A stretch of 64,000 bases of DNA from Patagioenas fasciata (taxonomy: Eukaryota > Chordata > Aves > Columbiformes > Columbidae): NCBI RefSeq assembly GCF_037038585.1, contig NC_092521.1:49093898-49157897 (forward strand). The letters are read 5' to 3'. Position 1 is the first letter of the stretch, and every line of letters starts with the position of its first letter. The translations under genes were made by a program, and so were the position numbers. The notes beneath the pieces were generated by a model that did not search any database, was not told the origin of the DNA, and saw nothing but the letters and a program-made list of their open reading frames with translations. Of this stretch, positions 12,801-25,628 are shown in pieces.

Positions 12801-15800
12801 TGCTCTAAGTTTCCACACACAGAATCATTAACTTTGTATAGTTAGGGACTAGAGGGAGGGAGGGAAGGGGGATTTTTGGTAGGTTTTTTTCCTTTTTTTT
12901 TTTTTTGCCTTGAGCAAAATTTTCAACATTAACTAATTAATGTTTATAAAGAACTTTGCATATATAGTGCCTTTCATCAGGGGATCTCCAAGTATTAGAT
13001 TATATTATCTTGAAGGCCCCAGGCTTGTGCATACTAGCCCTATAAAGCATTAGCCTTATAAACTTTAGTAATACACTTTGGTTTGCTTTTTTTTTCTGGG
13101 TTTTTTATTGTTGGGTTTTTAATCTTCCCTCTTCTGAAAATGTGCCGAGCATTTTGGCTGTATATGTGTAAAGGCGGTAAAAAGGGTGGTGTCAGACAGA
13201 GTGACCATATGAAAAATCAGGGCCCCATAATGCACTTCTCAAATCCTCTAATTGCTGGAGTTGGGGAGTAGCAACCGTGCCAAAATTAAATTGAACTATA
13301 AATCCCACACATCAAGTAGGGATCAGGAGGAGGCATCACCACCAGCTGGGGAAGAGGCTCTGATATTTAGTCTGTATTACGTGGTAATGACAGTGAAGAT
13401 AGGGAGAGAAACAGAGATCTCTGATCTCTACCAACATCAGGAGGCAAATGCAAGCTCCTGCACAGGGACAAGCTGGTGGCTCTTCTGTACCGCATTAAGT
13501 TTCAGTTACTGGTGGTTGGGAGCCAGGAACCCAAGGATGAGCATGAAAATGGTCACATTTAGCCTGTCTGGAGTGTCTCCGTTGCTGTCATCCTCCGGGG
13601 CAGAGGCAGGCGGCAGAGTACCCCAAAGCCATGCCAACAGTAGTGAATCTCCCATGTGTCAAATCTGAAAAGCCTGCTTGGGTGTGGGCTCAGTGGATGA
13701 CTCAAACAATTACTTAACAATAGCTGGTTGCGTGAGCTGGCAGGGATGTAGCCAGGTTCACAATGGAAAAAATGTGTAGGCATCTTGGCTTCAGCGAAAC
13801 ACATGGGGAGCAGACTTGCTGCTGCATGCAGGAACTACCAACAGAGAAAGCAAGGCCTTGGGGAGCAGAAACTTGACAGGGACAGGGCAGAGGATGTCTT
13901 TGCCCTTACTTGCAGGTCTTACAGGTGGAATTCCCCCAGTTGAATTTAGCTGGGTAAGGGCTGCTGTTCTGAGGGCAAAGACCCAGCAGGAAACCCAGTC
14001 TTTCAAAGAGTCAGCGGTATTCAGAAATCAAGAATGGTGCCGTCCCCTTCAAGGCTGTCTTGCCCAGACCAAAGTACCCTTGTGACCAGTGAAATTTCAC
14101 AGTGAAGGGTGGGACATCCCTCTTTTTCAAAGGCCAAGGAGAGTCCAGCAGATCAAAAGCACACGTGGCTAAAACCAGACAGGTACCGCTTCATAGAAAC
14201 AGCCTGAGAGCACTTCCAGAGTCTGCACACATTGAAGAACATGATAGTGAGTTTGGGATCAGTAAAATCACTCACTCCCCACTCATGGGCTGATGATATG
14301 AGTCTCAAAATAACCACTGTGCATGTACCATGGGAGAGGCAATTGAGAGAAGTGTGCAAGGGGGCTGCGGGGAGTGGCTCACTAGGTAGAATACAGGTAG
14401 AATCTGGGCATGGAAAGGCGTATCAGGAAACTAAGCAAGTAGGATTCACTCAATAGGCTTTCAATGTGGACAAGAGGCTTGTGAGACTAAGCCTTGCACT
14501 TCGCATTGTGCACTCTTGGTCGTGAACGAAAAATGGGAACCACATAGAGATCTGGAAGGGTGCTCACTGTGTTGACCTAGAGGAGCATTCAGATGTAGAT
14601 GTAGGTGTAGCACAGCTCTTGGTGGCAGGGAGAAGCCAGAGATGGCTTTGCCATGGAGCTCCATGTTCTGTATCCCTGGAGCCAGTCCTGTGTAGAGCAC
14701 CCAGGAGGCCACATACTGTCTTGGCAGATCTCCTAGGAAGCATAGCCCACATAGGCTGCTCCTGTTGTAGCAGCAAGAGAGGGTCATAAGGGCCAACTAT
14801 GGACTAAGAGTGAAGAGAGAGCTAACTTTTCTCCTTTGGAGACACTATACTGCAGAGACTTGGCCTGGGAGCAGCCAAAGGTCTCATCACCTTGATCCAA
14901 CCTACAAGTGTAAGGTGATGTACAATGTGTGACCTCAGTGAGCATGAGGAGGAACTTTTCCTGGTCTTCGCCCCCCGTCTCAGCTAGCTGTGGTTGAACA
15001 GTGACTGGAAGAAGAGGAATTGAAGCAAGAACTACACTGGGGTATGTCTGGGTCTGTTCCCCAGGTTCTGACAGTGCTTGTTTCCTGGGATCTCTGCATA
15101 TGCTGGGCACACTTTGCCCTTTCGGCTTGCCTACACTACACGTGCCATATTTGTTTCACACTGGCAAGCGTGTATTTACACTGGCAAATGAGACCATCTA
15201 CTAGATAAAGAGCCTCTAACAAGGCAAGCAGGCATGTTTAGGAGGTGTTGTTGCCACTGGCTGTGTATGTATGTGTTATTCTCACCTCTTCTTTGAAGTA
15301 GACACTCCACTTAGCAAAAGGGTCAGGCTAATACACCTGGTCCTTCAGGCCAGGATACTCCCACACTTGCTTTTTATGCAGCAGGAGGGAGTGCTTGGTA
15401 CTATTGATATTGTCTCCAGCCTAGGGCAGGGGTGGACTAATTCACACTCATCAATAGAGAACAAGGCACCTTTTCCCTTTCAGGGAACTCAGGAAACAGA
15501 CATTGCTGCACCAAGCCCCAGGGAGCCTGGAGCTGGGCATGACAGCTCACAGGTAACCATAAACCTGTTGTGAGTCACTCCTACCCTGAAAGCCAACCAG
15601 GTCCTGCTCATGAGGTACCATTGCAAGAGCTGCTGCTCCTGTTAGACATGAGTGGTTTCGCTGCCCACTGGTAGTGCTCTCTGCCCACTGGGTTGGAAGT
15701 CACCTGGATTCTTCTTACATGGGTACAAGTGCTTTGGAGAAAAATACAATGCTCAGCTTTGAAGATAACAGGCTTTTACCCATTGCACGGCTGCAGCTCC

Positions 15801-18800
15801 ACCCCTCACTGAAGCAGGTGCACTGCCAACTGCAGACTTCAGTCTCAGCAGGTCTGGGAGAATTGGGGCCCTTTGGTTGCTCTTCCCATTTGCATGCAAT
15901 TCCCTCTAATTCCTGAATCCTCTCCCTCAAACGGGTAATTTGCCTACCTTACAGGAGCTCAAGAAGAGCCACGCAGCCTGGGATTTCCCCAAATTTCACA
16001 CCAATGAGTCCTGATGGGTATACTCCTGTAACTGTGAGCTGGGACATAAGAGCAACAAGGAGGCAACATGCAAGGATGAGAGTGGCTTCTGCTGAAGCAA
16101 AAGAGATGCTGGTTCAGTGAAGGGGGACAACAGTAATGTGCGTGGGATTGGGAAGACCATCTCATAATGCTGTGTAGTAAATCAGTCTTGGGAGTCCTCT
16201 CCCATGGAGGTCACCTTGCTGGTCCTCTGGTGTGGACAGCTGTAGCTGAGCAGCTGAAGCATGACCAGAGAGTTTGCAAGGACCGACATCACGGTGCTGG
16301 CAGTGGCTGAGGGACTCCAGAGGGAGGGACAAGAAAGGACTTGCTGCAAAGCTGACTCCGCAAGGCTGAGTTGGGCAACAGCAGTTTAGATCAGCTATAG
16401 ATCTAGAGGCCCTCAAGTGAGGCAGGAGTCGGAGGAAGCTTCCCTCTCCTGCCAGCACATCCATATTTGGAGCTGTGGGTGAAGGCTGCTCACTGCCCAG
16501 GGGCTCAGGCGCCAAAAAATGGGGCAACTTAGCCTAGCACTGGGGAAATTTGCTGCTGCGCTCCTCTTTTCAAGTTGGGGGCTTTTTGGGTGACTTTGAA
16601 GTAGGAGATACTCATTTGTACCCCCAGATTAAATATCTTCAGCTCTGTCCTGTAGCATGCTCTTGCATAGTGTGAAAAGCAAATAATGCCCCTCCAAAAG
16701 AGGCATTGTGGGCAAATGTCCCTACCTCGGGCAGCACTGCTTTGGTTTTACGGTCCAGGCTACGTACGGCTTTGAACTGTTCAACGTAGTGACTCTGTCT
16801 CACTAAAGTCTGTGGGACAAAATGGAGGTGCTGCTTCCTCACCACTTGTCCAGGGGGAGAAGGCCAGCACTGGTGCAAGTGGCTGTTTTTACCCCCTGTG
16901 GGGAGATGGGCACTGAGGATCGTCCGTCCCTCCAGGCAGCTCAGCAGGGATGTGAGGGAGCAGCAGTGATGTGCCATGGTGAGGGACAGCACTGGAATGA
17001 GGCAGCCTTAAGGGACTGGGAGGGTGGGTTGACCATATCGGGCTGCAGCACAGGGAGTATGGGTTCCTATAAGCACTTGTAAGCCTCAACTCCAGCCTGT
17101 CAGCACTCTCTTCCCAGCGGAGGGAATGCAGCTTCCCCTAGAGCATTGAAAACAGGGAGGGAAATACCCTTCAGAAACTGCCCAGATTTTGTATTTGAAA
17201 TTCAGACCACCAGTCTTGTGATTCCTGGAGATCTGATTCATGCTTTTTGAACGTGTGGGTTTGGCAATACTGTGCTTGCACTTAGAGACATTTCCCAACC
17301 CTTTATTTTCCCCAGAGGTGTTCTTTTTTCCCTTTTTTTGCTCTTGTGTATATAAAATAAACTGCTTGGGGGTTAGGGGAGTTGTTACCGATAGCAAAAC
17401 TCATCTATTAAATTCACAGTGAGCTGCTCACTAAACAACAACAACAAAAAAAATCCCCCGCAACTTTATAGTCTAAAATAACCATGGCGGGTTGGAGCAA
17501 CTCCTTCCCGCTCCTGCTTTGCCTTCGGGCTGGATAGACTGGGGAAGGGCTCCTTTCCCCAAAGAGCAGCGGAGAAAAGCTGCCCCTCAACTGCACCATG
17601 CTTGGGGCAGCGGACAAGCCCTGGACCTCTGTGGTAGATGTGACCTGTCTGTACCCACGTGTTCTGTGGGAAAACTGAGCTCCTGCCCCCATCGGCTGCT
17701 CTGGGGATGGAGGTCTTGAGTGCATGCGGGCACACAAGACCCTAGGAGAGCATTTAAGTGCCTCTCCTGTGGTCACAAAAAGAGGAGGGGTTTGTTTCAG
17801 GAGATTAAGTTTAAGACTTTTGGACCCGTATTCAATCAGATTACCAAAAAAAAATTGTTTTTTTCTCTCAAACGTTTTTTTCATCCAGTCATGGCAGTGA
17901 CTGTGTATCACCGTACATACCAATCAGGGGCACAAGTGCTACCTGAGCTCAATAAAATAGTACTAATTCCCCATAGCCTGTGCTAAGCACCATTTGTATT
18001 CCCACAGACTGCTGCTGCCACAATAGAAGACAAAATCCCACACCCATGGGAGTGGAGACTGTTTTCCATTCCCCGCGAGGGATCCCTGCCCACTTGAAGA
18101 CAGGGCAGCAGTGAGGGAGAAAAAGGGATCCCCGCTGTGAGGGAGAGGGTTTGCAGGGTGCCAGCCTCAAACTGGGCAGCAGCAGGTTCTGAGTGCACAG
18201 GGACAGGCATGGGAGGTGCTACGAGGTGTGTTCTTGTTGGTAGGTTTGGGACTCATGGCTGATTTCAGGAAAGGCCTTTGTCATGGTAAATATTAGGGAG
18301 CTAAAAACAGCCCCTGCCACTCTAAGAGTCCACTGCTGCAAGAGACATGCCAAGGAGATCCCCAGAAGATACCACATCAGGAAGGGGAACTACCTAAAAC
18401 TAGATGGAGGGAAAACCCCGACTAAGGGCTTTAGCTGCTGAGAAGGGAGCGCTTCCTTCTTGCAGTGTTCACTGTGGTGCCACAGAAGCCTAATAGCAGC
18501 AAGTTTTTGTTGGCATCACAGCAAAGGACAATTTGAAGGAGACATCTGAAAGAGAACAGCTTAATAGTCTAAAAGCACTGCAGCTGTGTGGGACAGCCCA
18601 CCTCCTTTCTGCTGTAAGTGCACACAGGGGTCTAGGAAAGAAAAACTGCTCTCCCTCCCAGCTGTCCTCCCCATTGGAAAAGGCAACCTGCTTCCCCAGC
18701 ACCTTGGGAGGCTGGAGATGACAGTGGAGATCTTTGCAGCCAGCACTCCTCAAGGCTCTCCAGAAGTCACATCCAAGATTTGGAAGCTCTTGAGAGGGCT

Positions 18801-19789
18801 AGTGCAATGGAAGCGACATTGGTTAGTAATTAACGAAGGTCATAGGCAGAGAGAGTAACTGAGCCCTATTTTAGCCCTATTCAATTTGATTTAACATCTC
18901 AGCATGATGGAGGGTCTCCAGGTGCTCAGAAGACAATTGGTCTGCTATAGAGATCTGTGAGCCATTAGCCCTGACAAGCAGTAGCTGAGGAGCTGCTTGT
19001 GCACGTCTTCCTATGGAAGACAACCAAAGCAGTGAGCCTGAAGAAAGCTAAGAAGGGATGGTAGTCATCCAAGGGAAACAGATTATTTGGGAGATGGGGA
19101 AGAGAATTGGCATAGCCATGGAAGCTGAAGAGGAAGGCAAGCTTCTGGGAAGAGCAGAAGTGCCCAAAAGGCTGTGCAAAGGTGGAAGCACTCAGTTTGG
19201 TCTTTGCTTGGTCATGACCATTTCACTTGGGTTTCACCTGAGAACAGAAGTTAAAGCCAGGCTGGAGGGTGCCCAGACAAAGCAGACAGTTCATTCCATG
19301 TTTAGAAATGATTCCCATCATTAAAACACTGCGACAGGGCAGCAGCCAGGGAGACCAGCAAGCAAAGGTGGGCAGTGCTACAGCAGGTTTGTGCTGTAAG
19401 GCATGAGCATGGGGGCAAAATGCAAAACTAAGGCAGCTGTGGTGGGAGAGGGGAGGTGGGAAGGAGATGCAACAGCACCAGGTGGAGGAGATGAAAGGCA
19501 AGAGTGGGAAAGATGAGCTGGGCCACTGCTCCTCAGCCAGGCACGTCTGGGGATCTTTGTTCAAAGAGCCAGGGAGTGCTTGTGCCATATCTTGATGTCA
19601 GGAGCTGGAGCCCCTTTCGTATGGCTTACTGCCCATGATGGAGACTCATGGAGCCTCCCTGTGTCAAGGACACCTCCTCAGCATGAGGCATGTCTGTGGA
19701 GGCTGAACATACAGTGCCATGACAGATCAAGGAGCACCCAGTGGGACTGGTGGGCACAACGAGGGCTCAAAGCCCCCACAGCCAGGCCT
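6801..19789. other. Intergenic DNA, no gene recognised
   Basis: About 13 kb lies here without a gene I can support. Long pyrimidine runs occur at about 9499-9514 and 12880-12906. Many overlapping open frames of 60-170 codons occur on both strands, notably at 10.8-12.0 kb and 16-18 kb. They conflict with one another, lack recognisable domains, and look like chance frames in moderately GC-rich DNA. No RNA gene was recognised. Confidence 0.45.
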
Positions 19790-20130
19790 CCCTCCCATCT
19801 CCCTCCCTTCTCATCCTCTGGCTGAGAGCCACCAGACCCCAGTCTGGCACAGCTGGGGGGCAGGGCAGTCCCGCAGCAGCTCTGCGGCCCCCGGCAGGCT
19901 GGGCCGGGCCAGGCATGCCTGGTGGCCCTGGGGCGGCAGGGCGGTGCTGGCTCCTCCGGGCCCTCCGCCAAGCAGGCGTCTTTCCCAAGGGCAGCTCCGC
20001 CAGCGCAGCCCCACCGCCCCTCCCGGCACTGGGGTCCCTGGGCAGGAGCTGCGGGCAAGTTGCTGCTGGCTCCCGCCACCCATTGCCCCTGTGTCACCCA
20101 CCCTGCCCAAACCCTGCGCCGTTTCGACTT
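19790..20130. other. CpG-rich patch (possible small CpG island)
   Basis: By direct count there are 18 CpG dinucleotides between about 19871 and 20127, whereas the flanking kilobases are CpG-poor. The stretch is strongly GC-rich and overlaps several conflicting open frames, the longest 210 codons on the plus strand at 19741-20373. That frame is Pro/Ala/Gly/Ser-rich, as expected from composition alone, and has no domain I recognise. It could be a small unmethylated regulatory element, an unrecognised first exon, or local GC-biased gene conversion. Confidence 0.4.
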
Positions 20131-23100
20131 TCACATGTCAAAGTGCCACCCAAGGCAGGTGACAGCTATACAAGGCTTAAATCCTTTCTCAAACATTCTG
20201 GGGGAAAAGAAATCGCAAAAAGAGGCAGCACCCTACCCTCTGCCACCCTGCAATGGCTGGGCTGTGCCTACCTGCCTTTCTCCCTTGAGGGACGCTTCCC
20301 CAGGGTCACCTCGTCTTCCCCGGTCCAAGCTACAGTCAGACACTGCAGGACTGCAAAAAGTCTAGCCTGTTAAAGAGAAAAAGCCTGAAAACGCAGCCAT
20401 TTGGGAGGTGGAGGAGCCTCACCCAGCTGTAGGGATGTCTGGAAGACTCGAGTCCCTGCAAAGTTTTCTTAAATTTTGACTTGATCAAGACTATAGAGAA
20501 AAAAAAAAAAAAGAAAGAAAAGTCTCCTGACTCACTCTCTTCCCAAGACTGCCCTAGCCCTGAGCGTATTCCCTGCCTTGGGAAGTGTTGCAAAATCTGA
20601 GCTTGCCCTGCAGGTATCTCTCACTAATTACTGGATATCCTGGTTTTGTGTAAGGACACAGGCAGAACCTTCCCACAGGTTCTTCTTTACTGCATGGGAA
20701 AAAAAGAAACAAAAAACGAAACACTGATTTCTGTTTCAGCATCCCGAGCAGACTGCTGTGAAGGGCTGATTACCCACTCGAGGGGATCTCTTTCTGGAGC
20801 CATCCTCCCCAGCTCTGGGGCATCACTCACCAACAGTCTCTAAGAAGCAAAGAGTTTCAAAGGCGTAAAAACAACCTTACTTTAAATATTTGCCCTCTGT
20901 ACCTGAAGTTTGGGTCACTTTCAAATTTTTTTCCCCTGTAATAAAGAAGGCTCAACCTTTCAAATTAGAAGCAAAGACTCTGAATGCTCTGTGAGATGAG
21001 GCCCGTTTGAGTTTGCACCGCCCGCCAGCCATTGCTGCTGAAGGGCAGGGTGCAGAAAATTACAGTCCTGGCCCTGACAAGAGGTAGTACAACCCTGATT
21101 ACCATGTCAGCTCGGCGCAAGGCAGATGCTCACACGGGCTGTAAGCCTCCATCTGTGGTTTATTCACATCAGCAGAAGAAAACTGCTCTGGCTCTGAGAA
21201 GTTGACTAGTCTGCACTGTATCTACACATGTTCTGCTTGTTCCGGATTCTCAGCATCAGTGAGGCCATCAACTCCCATGGACAGCACACGTCCCCCTGCA
21301 CCCCGCAGTCCTTCAGCTCTGTGACTGGACCACAGCACTGGGCTGCAGCTGGTGATAATCCTTCTTGCCACTCCTTCAAAGAGAGATGAGATTATTTCAG
21401 AGGGATTATCCCAATTGTAGGAAACATGACATTAAGAACAAAATATACATTGAGCAGGAAACAATGATTTAAGGGTTTCTTCCCAAATAGAAATTACTCA
21501 ACAATTCTGCTTCATTAAATACATAGTCTACATATAAATGTCTACCTACTTTGATGGATCTTTTTTTTTCTAGAAAGGCCTTTTTCTGTCATTAATCTAA
21601 ATGAAAGCCATTGCCAAAATGCACATAAAGGTATCACCAAAGCTCCTGGAGAGAGGAGCAAGCTCTGTCTTCAGTCCTCTGAGTGCTTTCTCTTTTTCCT
21701 ACCCTCCCTTCTTGAGAAGTCCTGCTGATCAGCTCTTCAAGGGAGTCTTTATTCTCTGCCTAATTTTGCACACAGGTATCAAAGGATTTTAACATATTAA
21801 AACTTGAAACCTCTTCAAGAATTTGTCTCCTTCCTCTCTCCTTGTTGCTAGAGTTTCACACCTGGGAGCTGTTATAACTCAGCCCTTACAAGAAGTAGGG
21901 TATTTCTTTTAAAAAGTTACTTAGCCATCCTTATACTCTCAGAGAACATGTATATTCACACATAATTACTTGAAAAAAATACTCTCCCTCCTCCCTTCCA
22001 GCTTCTAAGGACAGAAATAAGAAACACCTTCAAATAACTGTAAATAATAAACCCCGTCACGCTAAACACTTCAAAGTGGAAGAGCAAATATCTCAAGAAG
22101 CTTGGGGAACTACACATAATTATGAATTAACTCTCAAAACCAGATGATCTGTCAGATAATTTTTCATTCCAAATAGATTTAAAAGTAATATTCCCTGTGA
22201 TCTGGTAGACAGAGTAACTACTTACTGGTAACTGCGATTCTTCAAGGAAAGCCTGTGGAGTGGGAGCATTCATGCCAAGTGTCTAATATGAATATAATTT
22301 TTTTGCCTTAGCAGTGTCCATGCAGACGACCTCCACATTTGCACCAGGGCCTCAGGGTCAGCAGCCCTTCAGTGACACTACTGACGGGCAGAGCTCTGGA
22401 GAAACACACACTGGTCATCCCTGTGGTCTCAGTGCAGGTCCTGTATCTAGCCAATGTCCACCTGAATCATGCAAGACAGGGCTTGATAGCCCTCCCTACT
22501 TCTGAGACAGAAACAGACTTAGGAGATACCTGGAAGAGCTGTGGAACTGTGAGATGGGAGCTGTGGAAGAAAATGGATGACCGACTCTGATGTGGTCTCC
22601 AACAGGAACTTTAGGTGGCTCTACCAGGGAAACATCCCTTGGAAGGTGGAAAGTACCTACTGCTGCAAGGACCTTACAGAAAACTCTTGACTGAAGTAGG
22701 ACTTAATGGTAGAGATCTCAGCCACCATCAAACACAAACTTTCTGTGAGGATCTGCTCCCTGCACAGAAAGTAGCAGCCCCAGGGCTGACATGAGCTGAC
22801 CTGCACCACCACCTCCTTCCACTCCAGTATAACCCTTTAAGTCCAGGATGGAGATTCTCCTTTTCCTTGCTCCTTCACAAAAAAACCCTTTCAAAAGCAG
22901 GGTGCTGGAGGCAGCCTATACACAGAGAAGAAGGGGATCCTGATGAGAGACTGGGTAGCAAAGTTAGCAGCTAACACGCCAGAGTAACCGTAGGGAGCAG
23001 GCAAGAAGTGACCAGCTCATGCCTATAGTAGAAGTGGTATGAAGAGGTGGAGCAAGGACTGATGTATCTGAAAAGACAAGATTTCTTGCTTATTCCTTTT

Positions 23101-25361
23101 AAGTGTTATAAAGCCAAAAGGGGTGCTCATCTGGCTCACAAAGGGCCTGCACCAAGTGAAACACTGGCCTTGTAACCTCCAGATAGGCAGCCTTTCTACC
23201 AACTGAGAGTGGGACAAGCCACCGACACGTGGTAACAAGCCCAGTACCGTAAGTGGAAAACAGACACGTCTGGTGTGCTACATTCTTCGGTCTCGGTAGT
23301 CAATTTCATGCTCATCAAAGGAGCAAAGCCTTCACTGCAGATTGCAGTTATCTCCAGACCTGCAGGCTCCAGACATGGGATTTTGAATAACAATGGTTGG
23401 ATCCAGCTCTTGGAGGATGTGCAGACATCATGTGTGCTACGTGCACAGGGAAGTGTGTGCAGTGCTTGGCCTCCAAAACCCAGCAGCCCTTGTTTGAAAA
23501 CTTGCTGAGAGCAAGCCCATTTCATCAAGTCCAATCACTTGGACTGTTTGCCCCTTCAGGACATCCTCGTTTGCTTTTGTCTTTCCTTCTTCACCCCAGT
23601 GATTACAAACGAAGAGGAAAGCAAAGAACAGAGCAAAGAGATGAAGCTGGAGAAGAGCTGACAGCACTTTTGCTGAGCACAGTGCACTCACATGGCAGGA
23701 CACAGGTGCCTACAAGAGAGTGGGCCTGCACAACTTGATGCAAACAGTAGCCTTAAGCTACTCGTGTCAAAGTGTCCAAGAGAGTGCAATGGCTTTGAGG
23801 AATCATCTAGCAATGTCTCGCGGGCCCTGCTACCTTCCTCATTAAACCTTGAACAAAGCTGCGGGGTGTGTTAGCGCACTCCGGCTAGTCTTTCCCAGGG
23901 GGAGAAGGGAAAAGCTGGAGTCAAAGACAGTGCAAAGGGCTGGATTTAGCATGGCGATAAGGGGAAAAAAGCAGCAGCTGAAGGAGAAAGAGTACAGGAC
24001 ACTTTTGTTACCAAATAACACAGAAAACTTGGCAAATTATGCTGCTAAGATAGTAGCAGTCAAGAGCCAGCAACAACAGCTTCCCCCCAACTGTATATAA
24101 TGCTTTCTTTCAAGGCTGAATATTTGAGTGGCAAGGACAGTTGCCCAGGCAGCTCAGTGCATCAGAAATAGCCACTATGCTACCAGGCCACCTGGACAGC
24201 AATAAGTGCCTGGAGCAACACTCAGACCCCTCACAACATCAGTGGCATACATGGCTCTACTGCAAGGTTCCCAGGCTTGAATACGAGCATCCCAAGAACT
24301 AAGAGGCAAGGGAGCATCATGGCAGGGTTTGTCCTCATCACATTATGACTGGGATTTTAGTATGCCCATAAAAGGCAGCAAGGTTGGGCCAAAAGCAGGG
24401 AATTGAACCCCTGGTCATCTCTCCTTTTAATTCCTGGTGTGGCTGAGCAAAGACCAAGTGTCTCCTAAGTGCCATTTTAGAGGAAACTTGTTAATAGCAA
24501 ATCTGAGCTCGAATGAGGGGCAGGTGGAACACTTGGGAGGGAAACGAGTATTTTTAACCTTTGCATCAAGGCCTCATCTGTCCCTGTCTGAAATCAGGCC
24601 TAAAGATCTACTGGAAAATGTTTCTGAAAATGTCTGCTGCTCCTCACAGCATAAATTTGGGGCTTGGCGTGTGTTTGGGGCAGGGGAAGAGGTGGCACAA
24701 AGGGAGGAACCACTGGGGAGAGACAACCTGCTATGGCAGCAGTGAAAGCAAGCAATCTGCATCGCAGGCAGGCCATAAAAGCACTTCAATCTCGTCTATC
24801 ATACTTTATATACATCTGTTTATCAATAAAGTTTTTTTCTCCAACATATTTAACTATTGCATTGGTTTAAAGAAGATGAAAAGGCAGGCCAGTAAGCAGA
24901 TGGCCATCTTTTTCTCCAGCCTGCACTTAATTACATGTGAGTTGCTTTAAAAATAATTTAGGACAACGCTTCCAATGCACATGGCTAGAGTCTGAGACAG
25001 CTCCTGTGTTTTTACTTCCCAGAACACAGGCAAAGCACTCACCTCTACCCAGCTGCTAAAATAACCAAACCAAACCAAACCAAACCAAAAAAAACCCCAA
25101 CCACCACCAGACTCTGTGCTGATTGACTTGTGGAAATCAGACAAATGAGAGGCTGCTTTTTCTCCCTGCCCACCTCCCTTCAAGTAATTCTTCACTCCAT
25201 CACCTAGTTCTGTTTAAAAACTTTAAATATAGATGTTTATCGTTAATACGTGATGTGAGGCAACCATGCCAATTACTGTGATGTGCAGATAGCTGGGGCT
25301 TGCTCTCAGAGCCACGCCATTAGTCATGGTGATGACAGCTTCAGACGCTGAAGTTCTCACA
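20131..25361. other. Intergenic DNA downstream of TAF4B
   Basis: No coding exon was recognised. The interval includes an A-rich run near 20499-20514, a sequence at 22210-22290 vaguely like an old interspersed repeat, a tRNA-type B-box on the minus strand near 24398-24409, and a CCAAA microsatellite at 25064-25090. The C-terminal coding sequence of KCTD1, a possible syntenic neighbour, was searched for by eye and not seen. Confidence 0.45.
25064..25090. repeat. (CCAAA)n microsatellite
   Basis: Five tandem CCAAA units run into an A-rich/C-rich tail. Simple repeat. Confidence 0.9.
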
Positions 25362-25381
25362 TTAGGAAATAAAGTGACCGA

Positions 25382-25387
25382 TTTATT
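25382..25387 (-). promoter_or_regulatory. TAF4B: Probable TAF4B polyadenylation signal
   Basis: AATAAA is read on the minus strand about 1.7 kb past the TAF4B stop codon. It ends a continuous AU-rich stretch typical of a distal 3' UTR, with runs such as TTTAAAATTATTTTAAATAC just upstream. The sequence past it (minus strand TCGGTCACTTTATTTCC) is U-containing and loses the AU bias. Cleavage would be expected 10-25 nt further, near 25360-25372. An ATTAAA variant closer to the stop, near 26945, could serve as a proximal site. Confidence 0.5.
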
Positions 25388-25584
25388 ATTTTTAATAAAA
25401 TAATCACTTTAATGCAGTATTTAAAATAATTTTAAACATCTGATCAATAAGATACAGTACACAAATATGGAAAATGCTGCACTTTACATAAAAAGTAAAG
25501 CTAAGCATTTAATTATAGAAAACAATTTTGCCTGATGCCATCAATATCTTGCAAACCATAGCTTTGTCAAAGTACTGCTTTTCT

Positions 25585-25628
25585 TATATATTTATATATA
25601 TATATGCTATATATACATATATAAATAA
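25585..25628. repeat. AT-rich TA-type microsatellite in the putative 3' UTR
   Basis: Imperfect TA/TATATT alternation is read directly. It is partly self-complementary and could form a weak hairpin in RNA. Confidence 0.8.

Noticed and set aside
12910-13020. AACATTAACTAATTAATG followed by GCCTTTCATC and GGATCTCC, reminiscent of an ancient amniote repeat
   Set aside because: Resemblance is only to short remembered words in a possibly rearranged order, not enough to name a family.
19741-20373. 210-codon plus-strand open frame, the longest in the window
   Set aside because: It lies in the CpG/GC-rich patch, where stop codons are rare. Composition is Pro/Ala/Gly/Ser-rich, overlapping frames on both strands are also open, and no domain is recognised.
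1-25000. Search for KCTD1 C-terminal coding exons (tail-to-tail neighbour of TAF4B in mammals)
   Set aside because: No segment encoding the expected conserved KCTD1 C-terminus was seen on the plus strand. The gene, if present, probably lies outside the window.
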